Shown piece after piece: positions 42,201 to 53,249 of a stretch of 64,000 nt of DNA. The notes beneath the pieces were generated by a model that saw only the letters and a list, made by a program, of their open reading frames with translations, was not told the origin of the DNA and searched no databases. Where the stretch lies: NCBI GenBank assembly GCA_016271365.2, contig CM028131.1:175402501-175466500 (forward strand). The letters run 5' to 3'. The stretch comes from Neoceratodus forsteri. Its lineage: Eukaryota; Chordata; Ceratodontiformes; Ceratodontidae. The first letter of the stretch is position 1. Each line of letters starts with the position of its first letter. The position numbers were made by a program, and so were the translations under genes.

Positions 42201-43739
42201 GCAGTGTGGAACTGTGCAGAAAAAAGCCACAAAGTGCAAAACTTCTTGAACATCACAATTTGTAGCTTTCTTCATGGAATTTTCCACAATGTGCCCACTT
42301 ATTTAAGACTACATGTAAAGCAGAATGACCACTTTATGGGCACTTTCCATTCAGAGTTTTACTTTGCAACAGCTGTAGTCTGGGGATAAACTTTAGTGGA
42401 GTCACTGTCTTTGAGGGAGGAGACAGAAGTGGTTTCTGGAAAAAGTCTTTAAAATATTCCCCAGGTAGCCCACCTGCTCACAAGCATTGTTTAAGCCCTG
42501 TTCCAATAGACAATATAGGGGACATAGGGGATATCCTTTAGGTAAAAAGCCCTAGGATCATCGTTGTAAATTTTAATGGGTCAACTGGCTGCGGTTTCTC
42601 CAACTGAGTGGTACTTGGCACTACCTGTCCCCTTGATGGGATGTGGGGTGTTTGGTGCAAGCTCAGTGGATGAGATCACTGATGTTGCTCTGCGCTCTCC
42701 ATGCCTAAGGGGACTGGCTTAAACATCACTACATGACAGTTCCCAAGTTGACCTTTCAGTCTTTAAATGCATTCATCAGCACCATGGAGTCTCTGTTTAT
42801 AGCATTAGGCTAAGTGAAACAGGGCACACAGACTTACAGCTGCAGTGAAACAATGAACAAGTGTATTTATAGGTTGCGTACACAGACCTTCTGACATAAT
42901 CACAAATAAAGTTGTATACACAGTCAGCAGGGAGTTCAGGGGTACCCAATCTCCTGAATGGAGCAAACAGTGGACATCGGTCATTCATCGTTACCCATTA
43001 GGAATTATGACTTGCAACTTCAGTGAGAAATGCAAGAATTCCATGCGATATTTGAACATGAAACCCTCTGATAATGCCTAGCTACCCCAGCTCTTGAGTC
43101 AGGAAGAGTAGGAGCTAATTAAAGAAACCCTTATTATTATCTAAGTATTGGACTAAGCATACATGACACTCTCCTGCCCGACACTGCTATTACAATCCTG
43201 CACATGTTGATATGCTGTATCTTTTCTTGTTATGATGGTTTGCTGTCAAGGGGTCTTTTATTCCCAGAAGGAGCTCTCCTAGCCTATAACACCTTATATT
43301 TTTCTCCCAGATCTGGATATATTAGGTTAACCTATGCTATGACCTAGTGAGCACACAACTAGAAGAGTTAAAAAAGTTATTTGAACAAAAATGTATCTAA
43401 TGACTGGACTGGTACTTATTTGTACTTTATGGTCTGCTGGCAGTTGTACTGATGTATGCCGTAAAATCTAAAACCATCAATAAAATGTTGTATGATAAAA
43501 ATATACAATCCTGCACACTTCTTTTCCTCTCTCAGGTAGACATTTATGCATGACCCTTTCTCCTTTATTTCAGAGGACCCTTTGTGGTACCATTGACACC
43601 TAATCACACTATACCTCTTCCCTGGTCACTGACTGTCTTAGTGTCTTACTCCTTGGGTGGTTACTTCTTATAGATAATCAGTACCCTGGCAGCTTACCAG
43701 ACAGGCAAACCTGTAAGCCATGCTTAGTTCTTAACAGCC
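42201..43739. other. No gene recognised, 1.5 kb
   Basis: I found no LINE motif, tail or shared repeat. Frames are short. Confidence 0.45.
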
Positions 43740-43825
43740 CAGAAACATAGAATGTGATAGCAGAAGGAGACCAAAGCTCCATCGACTTTGCCCTTACTAT
43801 AGTACTATATTATTACTACTGTATA
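43740..43825 (-). mobile_element. CR1 3' end scrap
   Basis: AGAAACATAGAATGTGATAG then CAGAAGGAGACC matches 23606-23680 and the reverse complement of 18925-18960. The rest, to 44290, is unassigned. Confidence 0.55.
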
Positions 43826-44344
43826 TTGTTATATATTCACACTCATGTTCTAGGTAAAGCACTTATACTGTAATCCTGGCCTGATCATTTTTTTTAAAAT
43901 CAGGAGCGGGATACATGGTGGAGACCCCTTGAAGGAGAACCTCCTACTGACTCTTCACTGCTACTCTGGTCTCATGTTCCTTAGGTGGGTCAGTTGCCTT
44001 GGAACTGGGTCTGATGTGAGACTTCTGACACAGCCAGACTCAGGACACACTGTGCCACTCCATGAGCCTAGCAAGACCCTAAGGCTGGTCACAGCACAAC
44101 TGTTGCAAGGTTGAATCCTGAAGGGCATAGTGAGGAAGCTTTTCCTCTCTTAACTCTCTGGATCCTCCCTACACTTCTCTAAATCTTTTGAGAGGCTCCC
44201 CTGTCAATACTCCCACTAGACATAGCAACCCTGGCTGGGCACTGACAACCTGTTTCCTGTCACGGACCTCTCTTGTGAACTTGATCTTCAATGGTACACA
44301 ACATATAAACTATACAGGAGTGACAGGGTGGTAGGGAAAGGGGA

Positions 44345-45030
44345 GTGGCAGTTTATATCACGGAGGATATAACATGCATGAGGGAGAAGTCAGAGGAGGG
44401 GAGGGCAGATGCATTCTGGGTTCAGTTATTGTCCAATAACGGGAGAAAGGTGAGGTTTGGGGTGGTTTTCAGACCACTCAACCAGGAAGAGGAAAGGGAC
44501 AGGGAACTGAACTCACAAACATTGAAAGCTGCAGGGAAAGGAGAGGTGGTAACAGTGGAAGACTTCAAACTGCACCTTTGCCTCTGTATGCAATTTAAGA
44601 CCTCTGTACACTGCAATTGGTTCTGGTCTCTGTATATGGTGATTATTGTATTTATGATTTTGCTTATCCCTATTCCTGTCCCCCAGAATACATTTGGAAT
44701 CGAGCAGTAGTCTGCTCAGTATGCCTTCCTGGTAAAACTTTTAAATAAATAAATAAATAAGGTAGACTGGGGCGTATTGTCCATAACATTTGCCTGGAGT
44801 TAGGTGATCCGAGAAGTATTGCATAGTGGGTTACTGACTCAAGATGTCACAGAACCCACCAGGAAGGGAGCAATCTTTGATCTAGTGCTAACGAATGGGG
44901 AGCATGTAGAAGAAATAACAGTCAAGGAACCCTCGAGTGGAAGTGACAATCACACAGTGTGGTTCTGGTTGGATATAGGCAGGGACAACATCCCCACTAA
45001 GACCAAAATCCTGGATTTTAGGAGACATAC
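44345..45030 (+). pseudogene. CR1-C endonuclease
   Basis: Frames read VAVYITEDITCMREKSEEGR, KVRFGVVFRPLNQEEERD and GEVVTVEDFKLH (the GDFNL block as EDFKL, so the Asp is kept but Gly and Asn are lost). After the L2 tail come LTQDVTEPTRKGAIFDLVLT and EPSSGSDNHTVWFW, where SDxH carries one extra residue. These changes suggest inactivity. Confidence 0.82.
44580..44760 (+). mobile_element. L2-C family tail inserted in CR1-C
   Basis: AATACATTTGGAATCGAGCAG, TCAGTATGCCTTCCTGGTAAA and AACTTTTAAATAAATAAATAA match 58720-58796. Only the last 180 bp are present. The CR1 EN is interrupted between FKLH and VDWG. Confidence 0.85.
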
Positions 45031-45119
45031 TGATTTAGTCTTTGCCGTATTGGTCCTTTGTTCTTTTGGTTACAGCTATGTTGGTCCAATAAAAAGTATC
45101 AAACCATTTGCTTCTGGAT
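45025..45119 (+). mobile_element. 95-bp unidentified insertion with about 14-bp TSD
   Basis: CTGGATTTTAGGAG (45011-45024) and CTGGATGTTAGGAG (45120-45133) flank it, differing at one base. The insert contains CTATGTTGGTCCAATAAAAAG, which recalls repeat ends described near Penelope-like elements. That link is from memory and weak. Confidence 0.55.
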
Positions 45120-45129
45120 CTGGATGTTA

Positions 45130-46530
45130 GGAGGGCAGACTTCAGGAAGATGGGAAAAGTGCTAAGGAGGAACCTGGAGGGCATGAGAACAGATATGGGG
45201 TGGACCAAAGGTGGACGATTATTAAGGAGGGAATAATGGTTGCCACAGGCAATGTGTTAGGCTCCAGAGGAAGAACTCAAGGGCCAAAGCACCCAGCTGG
45301 TTCAGTACTGAGGTCACCGAGGCAGGAAGGAGCAAGAGGTTAGACTACAGGAAATTCAGAAAGACCAAGAGAAGGGAGAATAGAGAGAATTACAGAAAGA
45401 TGACTAGGGAGATAAGTAGGGTAATTCAGTGGGCTGGCTCAGAAGGAACTGCAAATAGCTGAGGAAATTAAGAAGGAGAGGCCTTTTTTCACTACTGTAC
45501 ATAAGTGAGAAAAGGGACAAGGATGGGATTGTTAGACTTCAGAAAGGGGATGAGTAAGTGGAGGAGAATGAGGGAAAAGTGGAAGTACTGAATAAATATT
45601 TCTGTTCTTTCTCCACTAGGAAGAAAGACAGACTGGTGTCTACAGGAAGGAGAAGAAGAGTGGGGCAGGAGCATGGATGTGGTGGTATAGGAGGATAGAG
45701 TGAGAAAGGGCTGCTACCATTGAAGGTATATAAATCACCAGGCCCAGACAGCATACACCCAAGGGTACTGAGAGAACTGGCAGAGGAACTTGTGGGGCTA
45801 CCGGCAGGCCTGTTCAGTAGTTCAGTGGAGTCAAGCATGGTCCCGCAGGACTGGAGAAAGCACATGTGGTGTCCCTCCATAACAGCAGTCCCAGAGATGA
45901 TGCTGGGAATTACAGACCGGTATGTCTGACCGTGATCATGTGCAAGCTCATGGAAACCACGATTAAGGAAAGATTAATACAGTGTCTAGAGGACAAGCAC
46001 AGCATGAGGGGCAGCTCAAGTACTGACATGCCTGTATCTCAACAATACCATGAAATCAGGCAAATGCACCACACCGCCCACCAGACAATATGAAAAAATG
46101 GATTTATTTACTTATAATTGCAGTTCATTTTCAACTTAGTGAAGTAAAAATCCATGGTGCCACACAGGTAACAAACAAACACCACTCACACAAGCGGTGT
46201 GAGCGGTGTTTGTTACCTGTGTAACTGCAATCGTAAGTAAATAAATCCATTATTTTTTTCATATTCTCTGGTGGACAGTGCCGTGCTTTTGTCTGCTTTC
46301 ACACTATCTAGAGGACCATGTTCTCCAGGATGCAAGGCAGCATGGATTTAGGGGAGGGAAGTCATGTCAAATGAATCTGACTGACTTGTTTGAATGGGTC
46401 ACTAAAACAGTAGACAGGGGCCAAGTAGTGGACATCCTTTACCTGAACTTCAGTAAGGCCTTTGACTCTGTACCCTATAAGAGGTTGATCAGAAAATGGC
46501 ATTTCTTGGGGTTAGGGAGAAGATGACCAG
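45130..46530 (+). pseudogene. CR1-C linker and N-terminal RT
   Basis: Pieces include SPGPDSIHPRVLRELAEELV and VPQDWRKHMW (45720-45929), NYRPVCLTVIMCKLMETTIK and ERLIQCLED (45866-45994), then after the palindromic insert LEDHVLQDARQHGFRGGKSC (46309-46366), DRGQVVDILYLNFSKAFDSV (motif A with LDF changed to LNF, so the catalytic Asp is Asn). The lost Asp shows that this RT was dead or has died. Confidence 0.85.
45995..46307. mobile_element. Snap-back (palindromic) insertion with 10-bp TSD
   Basis: TCTAGAGGAC flanks both sides (45985-45994 and 46308-46317) inside CR1-C coding sequence. The 313-bp insert folds on itself: ACCAGACAATATGAAAAAA and TGGATTTATTTACTTA (46079-46117) pair with 46230-46272, and CACACAGGTAACAAAC (46161-46176) with 46207-46222. 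The loop is about 5 bp (AAGCG, 46192-46196). The left arm has an extra 36 bp (46126-46161). No frame is coding. The class is unknown: MITE, snap-back SINE or Penelope-derived. Confidence 0.8.
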
Positions 46531-47629
46531 ATGGGTAGAGAACTGACTGAGGAACAGGCCCCAGAGGGTGGTGGTGGTGGTTGTGTGTCATTATCACCAA
46601 GGAGGTCACCAGTGGGGTCCTGCAGGGCTTGGTGCTGGGGCGGAAGTTGTTCAATATCTTCATCAATGATACTGTCAGTGGCATTAAGTGAAAATGTGCC
46701 TATTGGCAGGTTACACCAAGCTCTGTGGGAGGGTGAACAAAGCCAAAGTTATACAGGACCTACAAGATGATCTGGAAAAGCTTGATAGGTGGTCCAAGAT
46801 TTGGCAGCTTGCCTTCAATTCAAAGAAATGCAAAGCTGTGCACATCAGAGCCAAGAGTCCCAGGACAGAGTACAATCTTGGAGAGGTCCAGGTATCTACA
46901 GCAGAGCAGGAGAAGGATATAGGGGTGATAATCAGTAGTGACCTGAAGCACTCCACACAGTTCAGGAAAGCAGCAGCAAGGGCAAATAAAATGTTGGGCT
47001 GCATAGCCAGGGGGATCAGCAGTAGGTGAGAGGAGATTATACTGCCCTTATACACATCACTGGTGAGGATACTGAGTATAGAGTACAGTACTGATGCCCA
47101 CACCTTAAAAGGGACATTAATCTGCTGGATACTGCCCACAGGAGGGCAATTAAGAGAATAATGGTTCAGCAGGGTACAACATACAAGGAGCAGTTGGGGC
47201 CCTGAACATGTACTCCCTGGAAATGAGGGAAGAGAGAGGAGACATGATTGAGACCTTCATGTACTTGAAGGGGATAAACAGGGTAAATAAGGAGGGTCTC
47301 TTTAAGATGAGTGGCAATTGAAACATGTGGGACACAGTCTTAAATTGGGGGGGGGTATAGGATGGAGGCTAGGAAGCATTTCTTCACAGAGAGGGTGGTG
47401 GCCAGTTGGAGTGTACTGATGGAACAGGTAGTCTCTTTCAAGATGGTTGGCAGCTTCAAGAGAAGCTGGGACAGACTTACGGAGAAAGTAAGGGTAATGG
47501 GAGGGTAGATGGAAAGGATTGGGGAGGGGGCATGATCAGCAGCTTAAGCTATGAACCCTGTAATACAAGCAGACTAGGTTGACCAAGTGGCCTTATTCTG
47601 ATGGCTTCTTCATATGTTAATATGCTGAG
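46530..47629 (+). pseudogene. CR1-C RT C-terminal half and 3' UTR
   Basis: Broken frames give SGVLQGLVLGRKLFNIFIND (46612-46675), GYTKLCGRVNKAKVIQDLQD with DDLEKLDRWSKIWQLAFNSK, then KCKAVHIRAKSPRTEYNLGE and KAAARANKMLGCIARGISSR (46688-47029). A run to 47500 includes NMYSLEMREERGDMIETFMY and FFTERVVASWSVL-like pieces. The YADD motif is unrecognisable (…LAGYTKLCG). Confidence 0.85.
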
Positions 47630-47969
47630 GAGCCAGAGGGGAAGGTGTGTCTTTTTGCAGATTATACAAAAATCTGCAACAGGGTGGACACTCAGGAAGA
47701 GGTGGAGAGAATACAAAATAGTCTGGGGAAACTACAGGAGTAGTCTAATGTGTGACAGCTGGGTTTCCATGCCAAAAAGTACAAGGTCTTGCACCTGAGA
47801 CAGGGAAACCCAGGAGCTGTGTATAAGATGAGAGAAAAGGTACTTACAGTCACATGCAAGAAAAAGACCTTGGGTCATTATATCCAGTGATCTCAAGGTA
47901 GATGGTCAGTGTGACACAGCAGTGGGAAAGACTAGTGGTGGGATGCTGAGGTGAATTGGGAGGAGAAAG

Positions 47970-49098
47970 AACTGGAAGGGGACAGGATCAGTTGTGTTCC
48001 AGGACAGTAGCTCCTGCTGTTGTTTTCACAGGGTTCTTGTGGATTTTACTTGGTAGGTTGGTTCTTTTCTTTCTTACTTCTAAGGGGCTAGCAGGGTATT
48101 GTTTGGGGTGCTGCTGGATGTTTGTAAACTGATTTGGTGGCTGTAAGGGGGGCTCATTTTGTGGAGGTTTCACTGTGTAACAGGCTGCGCTGGTAGAGGC
48201 CTATTTCTTCTGATTTAAAACCTATTTGGTGGGATTTGCTTGGGCCTGGTTCTTGGCTGCTGGGCTTGAGGGGAGACACAGGGCTGATACACTCTCTCTC
48301 TGAGTCAGGTGTCTGCTCAAGACCCTCCCCTCCCCACCCTCCTCCCAGAAGTCTGCAAATTTATAGGGGAACACCTGCCCTGCAATTGGAGGAAGCGCTG
48401 CAGGTGCAGCTCATGTAGTTCTAGCCACTGGGGTAGGATTTAAAGGCTGGGAGAGAGGAGCTCGGAGTTGTTCATTTCCTTAGAAGTTTAACGTGGTTGT
48501 ACTGCACCTAGTAACAGGGTTACTGGTATACAGTGGGACTGTCTGTAAGATTAGTGGGTGACCTGATTAGGCAGTAGGGGTATCTTGGACTAGGGGGAAC
48601 CTGGTGGCTCACCCAAGGAAACCTATTTGAAGGGATGGAACCACACATCATTAGGACCGCATCTTTGGGAGGGTGGTAGGGTGCACAGGGTGTGGAGCAG
48701 CCATGATACTGGACTGGGCTTGGAAGTTCGGTGGTTGCCCAGTGTGCTACCAGCTAGCACAGCTTAGGAGGAGGTTGTGGGATTAGGAGAAAGCTGGGGA
48801 AGGGGTGGTATGGTTGGGGAAGGGGTGGAATTCCGCAGGGGTTGCACCAAGCACGGGGTGGGGGCATAGGGAAAGGAGTGCAGGAGAATACTCAGGGTCA
48901 CATAGGGTTCCTGGCAGAGGGGTGCAAAAGGACACTACCAAGGAAGCAGGCAGGTAAATGGGGCCCCCACAAAGGGGGACTGAGGGACAACATTCTCAGG
49001 GAAGTAGGCAGATGGCCAGGGCTGGACAGAAGGAAGCAAGGCGGGAGGTGGATCAGACCTACACTCAGTAACCGCCTATTCTCTTCTTCTGCTCAAGG
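47970..49098 (+). promoter_or_regulatory. CR1-B presumed 5' UTR/promoter
   Basis: About 1.1 kb separate the CR1-D junction from ORF1. No coding motif is seen. GC and G-rich stretches (48780-49050) are present. The role as internal promoter is inferred from position only. Confidence 0.4.
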
Positions 49099-50158
49099 AT
49101 GAGGGGTGATGTAGCCATGACAGGGGTAGTTAGAGATGGAAAGGGAGTGGGAGTGGGAGGCAGGAGGCAGGGGCCAGATAGCAGGAAGAACAGGGGGGGA
49201 CCTGGAATGCAGGAGAATGGGGGGAGCAGTGAATCAGAGCAGGAGGGGCAGGGGGAAGAGGGAGGAAAGCACAAGGAGAAGGACCAGTTGGGAGGAAAGG
49301 TAAAGGAGAAGGACCAGAAGTACAAGGAGGATTCAGTAAAGGGAGCTGAGGGTTTAGGCCAGGGGAGCACGACTAGAAAGGAGGAACTAAATGGAGACAG
49401 GAAGGAAGGGAGGATGAGCCAGGCTAGTTTAGCAGATGGGGGAGAAGGACCAGTTGCGAGCAGTGAGGGGGGAATTAGCAAGGAACAGAAGGATACTCAG
49501 GAGGAGGAGAGGCATAGGATTGGAGGGAGGTGGCCATGAGTAAATAAGGAGGTGGCAGGTGGCACCCAGAAAGGGGAGGAACACGGAGCCGGATGGGTGG
49601 AGGGCCTGTAGAAAGGATGAGGGACATGGAAGGGGGGGAATGGAGGAAAAGGAGTGTCAGAGTGCTCCTGCTGGGGATTCTATGATCAGGGGTATCAAAT
49701 GGGATAGGGAGGAGAAGCCTGGCCAGTTAGAACAAGATGCTTCCTGACTAACGGTGCACAGGGCTGCACCAGGTATATCAGATTGGCAAAGGATTGTGGG
49801 GTTCCCACATACATACTGGTCCACCTGGGTACAAATGACATTGAGGGAAATAGAGCCAGAGATACAGGCAAGATTCAGGAGCTCGCCAGGGTCTGTCATG
49901 ACATAGGATGCACAGTTCCTCTCAGAAATCCTGCCAGTGCCAAGGGCTAGTGGGGAACACAAAAGGAAAATTAGGAGATAAACCAGTGGCTCAGGGGGTG
50001 GTGTGAGGCCAGAGGGTATGGGTTGATGGGGATTGGGGAGACCTGGGAGGATAAGGAGCTGTATGCTAGAGATAGACTACATCTCAATTTGGAGGGAGGG
50101 AATCCTTAAGTTGAAAATAGAGGGGTTCATTGGTGAAAAGTGGGGTTTAAACTTGTGA
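49099..50158 (+). pseudogene. CR1-B ORF1: charged region plus SGNH-type esterase domain
   Basis: The frame at 49099-49539 is very rich in Gly, Lys, Glu and Gln (GEEGGKHKEKDQLGGKVKEK), consistent with an RNA-binding N-terminal part. In the next frames the esterase blocks appear in order: AGDSMIRGI (block I, GDS at 49673-49681), YILVHLGTNDIEGN (block III, GTND at 49828-49839) and YARDRLHLNLEG (block V, DxxH at 50071-50082). WGLNL near 50141 closes it, as in CR1-A. CR1 ORF1 proteins are known to carry such a domain. The three blocks are split over two frames, so the copy is broken. Confidence 0.75.
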
Positions 50159-50339
50159 AGGGGTGGGATGGGAGAAAAGGCTGTCAAGGGGTGCCGATAA
50201 AGGAGGGACTCTGTCTCCACTCCCTGGGGACCAGGAGGATTGCAGAAAAGGCCAACTGGCAAAGTGCAGACCAGGGAAAACAGAATCCCATGGGAACACG
50301 AGCAGGGGAATGGAACTATAGGGAAAGGGTGGAAGGTAG

Positions 50340-51000
50340 TCCTGTAAATGCCAGGAGCTTGGGCAATAAAATGCCTGAGCTCCAGGCGATGCTAACTGAG
50401 GAGCAGTGGATGTGGCAGCGGTCACTGAGACTTGGGCCACTGCAAGACACGACTGGGACCTGAACCTGGAAGGATACACTATGTTCAGGAAGGACGGGGG
50501 AGGGAAGGGAGGAGGGTAGCAATGATAGTCAAAAACTGCATTGGCATAGGGGAGTAGAGGAGGCGGAGGGAACCGTGGAGGATTTGGGTCACCTTGATAA
50601 CAAGGGGGCAAGAGGGTAAAAATAGGAGTGGTGTATAGACCCCCTGCCCTGGCGGAGGAGCTGGAGGACAGTCTGGTGGCAGATGTTAGGAGACACTGCA
50701 GACTGGGCAGAGGAACGGTGGTGGTGTTGGGGGACTTAAACATGCCAGGAACAGACTGGGAGACTATGACATCCTCTGTGACCAGGGAACAGAGGTTGTT
50801 GGATGTCTTTCAAGACGCGTTCCTAACTCAGCAGGTGAGGGAACCCACCAGGGAGGCACGGGTACTGGATGGGGTCCTGGCAGACAGTGACCAGATTGGG
50901 GGCCTGGAGGTAAGGGACCCATTGGCGGGGAGTGACCATGCCACGGTCTGGTTCTGCCTGGACCTAGGAGGGGTAGAAGGCTGCACAAAGACGGAAGTAA
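50340..51000 (+). pseudogene. CR1-B endonuclease
   Basis: It starts NARSLGNKMPELQAMLTEE (50345-50401). The conserved ETWA block follows in a shifted frame near 50430. The frame from 50628 reads VYRPPALAEELEDSLVADVR, GTVVVLGDLNMPGTDWETM (GDLN catalytic block), LTQQVREPTREARVLDGVLA and DPLAGSDHATVWFCLDLGG (SDH). APE-type catalytic residues are all visible in the second half. A frameshift lies between 50463 and 50628. Confidence 0.88.
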
Positions 51001-52560
51001 CCGACTTCAGGGGGCGGATTTTAAGGAAATGGGAAGGATCCTTAAGGAGCATTTGGATGGGATTGGGTCAGACATGGACTCTGATAGTAGGTGGGAAATC
51101 ATCAGGAGAGGGGTGCAGGATGCTACCAGCACCTGTGCAAGAGTAAGACGAAAATGCGGTAGGGCCCAAAAACCCTGTTGGTGGACCAGGGAGGTCCAGG
51201 AGGTGGTGCGGGGAAAGAAAGCAGCCTATAAGCAATTCAAGTGCTCAAGGAGTGAAAGGGATCGAGGGAGTACGTGAGCTGATGGCTAGAAGGGCCACTA
51301 GAGTGGTGAGGGCAGCTAAGGCAAGGAAGGAGCAGAACCCGGCAGGAAATTAGGAGAGGGAACAAGGGGTTCTTTAGATACATTGGGGAAAACGAAGGGT
51401 GAAGGGGCAGATTAGCAGGATTAAATCAGGGGAGAGATGGGCACAAGACCCGGGGAGCAGGCTGAGGTACTAAATGAGTACTTCACCTCAGTTTTCACCA
51501 GGGAAAATGGGGGTGCTGCATCATACATGGGAGGAGACAGAGATACTGAGGAGGGGGGGACCCCTACCGATCGGCAGGTCTGGGGAGAGGGGGAGGCATC
51601 ACTGGCAGGTGGGGGGAGGGCTAAGCAGGGAGAAGGGGTACCGGAAGTGGAAATCACAGCAGAGAGAGTGAGGGAAGCCCTCAGCTCTTTAAGATGGAGA
51701 AAGCACCGGGGCCGGATAAATTACATCCCAGAGTGCTGAAGGAACTTGCAGATGTCCTGGCAAAACCCCTGGCAGAGCTTTTCACCATGTCTCTGAGGAC
51801 AGGGTGGGTGCCCCAAGACTGGAAGGTGGCGCATATAGTGCCTATCCACAAGGGGGGATCAAGGGAGGTGGCAGGGAACTACAGGCCTGTCAGCCTGACC
51901 TCGGTGGTGGGCAAGGTGATGGAGGGCATTGTCAAGGAGAGGCTAGGGGGGGACCTGGAGAAGTCAGGGTGCCTGGACGATAGACAGCATGGATTCATCC
52001 TGGGGAAATCGTGTCAGACAAACCTGGTGGAGTTCTATGACTGGGTGACAAGTGCCTTGGACCTGGGTAGACCAGTGGATGTCCTCTTTCTAGACTTCAG
52101 CTAGGCATTTGACTCTGTTCCTCACGTGGGCCTGTTGGATAAGCTGGGAGAAATGGGGGTGGGGAACCAGATGATCAGATGGATAGGCAATTGGCTCCAG
52201 GACCGGACCCAGAGGGTCGTAGTTGGGGGATAGTCTCATCCCCAAGGAGGGTCATTAGTGGGGTCCCACAGGGATCAGTCCTTGGGCCCCTTCTGTTCAA
52301 CGCCTACGTATCGGACATAAGGACAGGAATCAGGAGTGAGATGAGTCTCTTTGCAGATGACTCGAAACTGGGGGCGGTGGTGGATGGGGAGGAGGGGAGG
52401 GTGGCCCTACAGGGGGACCTGGAGGCTCTGGAAAGATGGTCTAGAAAGTGGAAGCTGAGGTTCAATGCAGGGAAATGCAAGGTACTCCACCTGGGGGCCA
52501 GAAACCCAGGTCAAGTGTACACCCTGGGGGGGGAAATGCTACAAGTCTCGATGGCTGAGA
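51000..52560 (+). pseudogene. CR1-B linker and reverse transcriptase
   Basis: Linker pieces: QAEVLNEYFTSVFTREN (51437 frame). RT: KAPGPDKLHPRVLKELADVL, VPQDWKVAHIVPIHKGGS, GNYRPVSLTSVVGKVMEGIV, LDDRQHGFILGKSCQTNLVE and DVLFLDFS followed by TAG (52102-52104) where other copies have SKAFDSV, so motif A is cut at Lys. The frame from 52179 continues ISGVPQGSVLGPLLFNAYVS and EMSLFADDSKL (FADD at 52350-52361). Both catalytic Asp of motif C are present. The stop and frame changes make it inactive. Confidence 0.9.
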
Positions 52561-53249
52561 GGGACCCTGGGGTGGTGGTGGATGTCAAGATGAACAACTC
52601 TGAGACTTGTAGAAGGGCAGCAGCCAAGGCCAACAGGATGCTGGGATGCATCGCTAGGGGGATCACCTCCAGAAGGAGGGAAGTGATACTCCCTCTGTAT
52701 ATCTGCTTGGTGAGGCCGCACCTTGAGTACTGCATGCAGTTTTGGAGGCCACACTTAAAGCAGGACATTAACCTCCTGGAGAGGGTCCAGAGGAGGGCAA
52801 CCAAAATGATTTGGGGCTTGGGGGACAGGACCTATGAGGAGAGGCTCGAAGAGCTAAATATGTACACATTGGAAGAGAGAAGGGACCGGGGGGACATGAT
52901 AGAGGTCTTTAGGTACATGAAGAGGGTAAATAGGGGAGGAACAGTCGGGGTGCTTCAAAGGAAGGAGGAAGGGGCCACTAGAGGGCATGGCTGGAAGCTG
53001 GAGGGGGGAAGATTCAGGGGAGAAAGGAGGAGGTGCTACTTCACTGAGAGGGTGGTGGAGCCATGGAATGCACTGCCTAGGGGGCTGGTGGAGGCAGAGA
53101 CAGTGGAGGGGTTCAAGAGGGGGTGGGACAGGTACAGGGGAAGGGTTCTGGAAGCAAAATCCAATGCAGCAAGAATATCCGGAACTGGGAAGGGAGAAGC
53201 CAGAGAAGGCGAGGGGGACAGCAAGGTCAGCACCCAGGTTGGGGACTGA
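52560..53249 (+). pseudogene. CR1-B ORF2 C-terminal region, uninterrupted
   Basis: This is the end of the 356-residue frame starting at 52179: [100 protein letters not shown] and CYFTERVVEPWNALPRGLVE. It ends with a divergent tail (EAREGEGDSKVSTQVGD). It is the longest open LINE frame in the window and a good anchor for subfamily alignment. Confidence 0.9.

Larger units (their letters stand above)
44290..47629 (+). mobile_element. CR1-C: 5'-truncated CR1 LINE carrying three insertions
   Basis: It begins inside the EN (YRSDRVVGKG-like, about 44310) and runs through EN, linker and RT to a 3' end reading GACCAAGTGGCC...TTCATATGTTAATATG. Three foreign pieces interrupt it: an L2-C tail (44580-44760), a 95-bp insert (45025-45119) and a 313-bp palindromic insert (45995-46307). 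Removing them restores collinear CR1 homology. It ends exactly where CR1-D begins (47630). Confidence 0.88.

Noticed and set aside
49065..49481. 138-residue minus-strand frame
   Set aside because: It is the antisense of the charged CR1-B ORF1 region.
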